A stretch of DNA of 64,000 bases from Variovorax sp. PMC12. Its GTDB lineage: Bacteria > Pseudomonadota > Gammaproteobacteria > Burkholderiales > Burkholderiaceae_C. The notes beneath the pieces were generated by a model that saw only the letters and a list, made by a program, of their open reading frames with translations, was not told the DNA's origin and made no database searches. Positions 63,941 to 64,000 of this stretch are shown here, piece by piece; the first letter of the stretch is position 1; every line of letters begins with the position of its first letter. The position numbers and the translations under genes are program-made. The DNA is taken from positions 5,263,501 to 5,327,500 of the forward strand of contig NZ_CP027773.1 in assembly GCF_003019815.1 (NCBI RefSeq). The letters run 5' to 3'.

Positions 63941-64000
63941 GCTGGAGCCATGGCCCTACGCCCGTAAAGGGCGGGCGGAAAAAGCAACAAATGTCCGCCG

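Overview
The window is a chromosomal segment from a GC-rich beta-proteobacterium of the order Burkholderiales, most likely family Comamonadaceae and resembling Variovorax. The evidence is strongly G/C-biased third codon positions, beta-proteobacterial gene orders (pilB-pilC-pilD-coaE-zapD-yacG; rplU-rpmA-obgE-proB; hemA-prfA-prmC-grxD) and the long flavin/iron-sulfur protein of the DUF3683 type. Genus is inferred from gene content only. No insertion sequence, phage, CRISPR array or replication origin is visible, and no gene-free stretch exceeds 300 bases.

Left part (1-14300). A minus-strand urease operon (ureA, a HupE/UreJ nickel permease, ureB, ureC, start of ureE) runs off the left edge. 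Divergent from it is an unusual two-gene signalling unit: a NCS1-type permease fused to a cysteine-rich module, a histidine kinase and a receiver (3282-6911), overlapped by a LuxR-type response regulator (6908-7945). After an exported protein of unknown function comes an amino-acid metabolism locus: a LysR regulator, two different threonine-synthase-like PLP enzymes, a DauR/YheO-type regulator and an ornithine-cyclodeaminase-family enzyme. Its intergenic regions are packed with palindromes sharing TGGA...TCCA arms.

Centre (14300-37600). secA with divergent dciA-like, argJ, a DUF815 AAA ATPase and mutT form a head-to-tail chain. Next come two tandem OafA-type acyltransferases, yacG-zapD, an AlgX-like/MBOAT pair, coaE and the type IV pilus genes pilD, pilC, pilB. 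The acyltransferases look like accessory genes set into a conserved housekeeping block. A tRNA-Pro(CGG), polyprenyl diphosphate synthase, ribosomal proteins L21 and L27, obgE, proB, a CNP1-like lipoprotein and rppH follow.

Right part (37600-64000). proS overlaps a lytic transglycosylase. A CNNM/CorC membrane protein, a histidine-rich cupin, grxD, prmC, prfA and hemA come next. An ABC transporter of the TrpXYZ-like type (binding protein, permease, ATPase) with a translationally coupled GNAT acetyltransferase faces an Lrp/AsnC regulator. A MscS-type channel lies downstream of a complete ugpBAECQ glycerol-3-phosphate system. The plus strand then carries serA, a 1292-residue flavin/Fe-S oxidoreductase, a HIT protein and a DUF971 protein, the last three joined by 1- to 4-base overlaps.

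Most genes are housekeeping. The parts most worth following up are the transporter-kinase fusion beside urease, the palindrome-rich PLP/DauR/cyclodeaminase locus and the O-acylation gene insertions.
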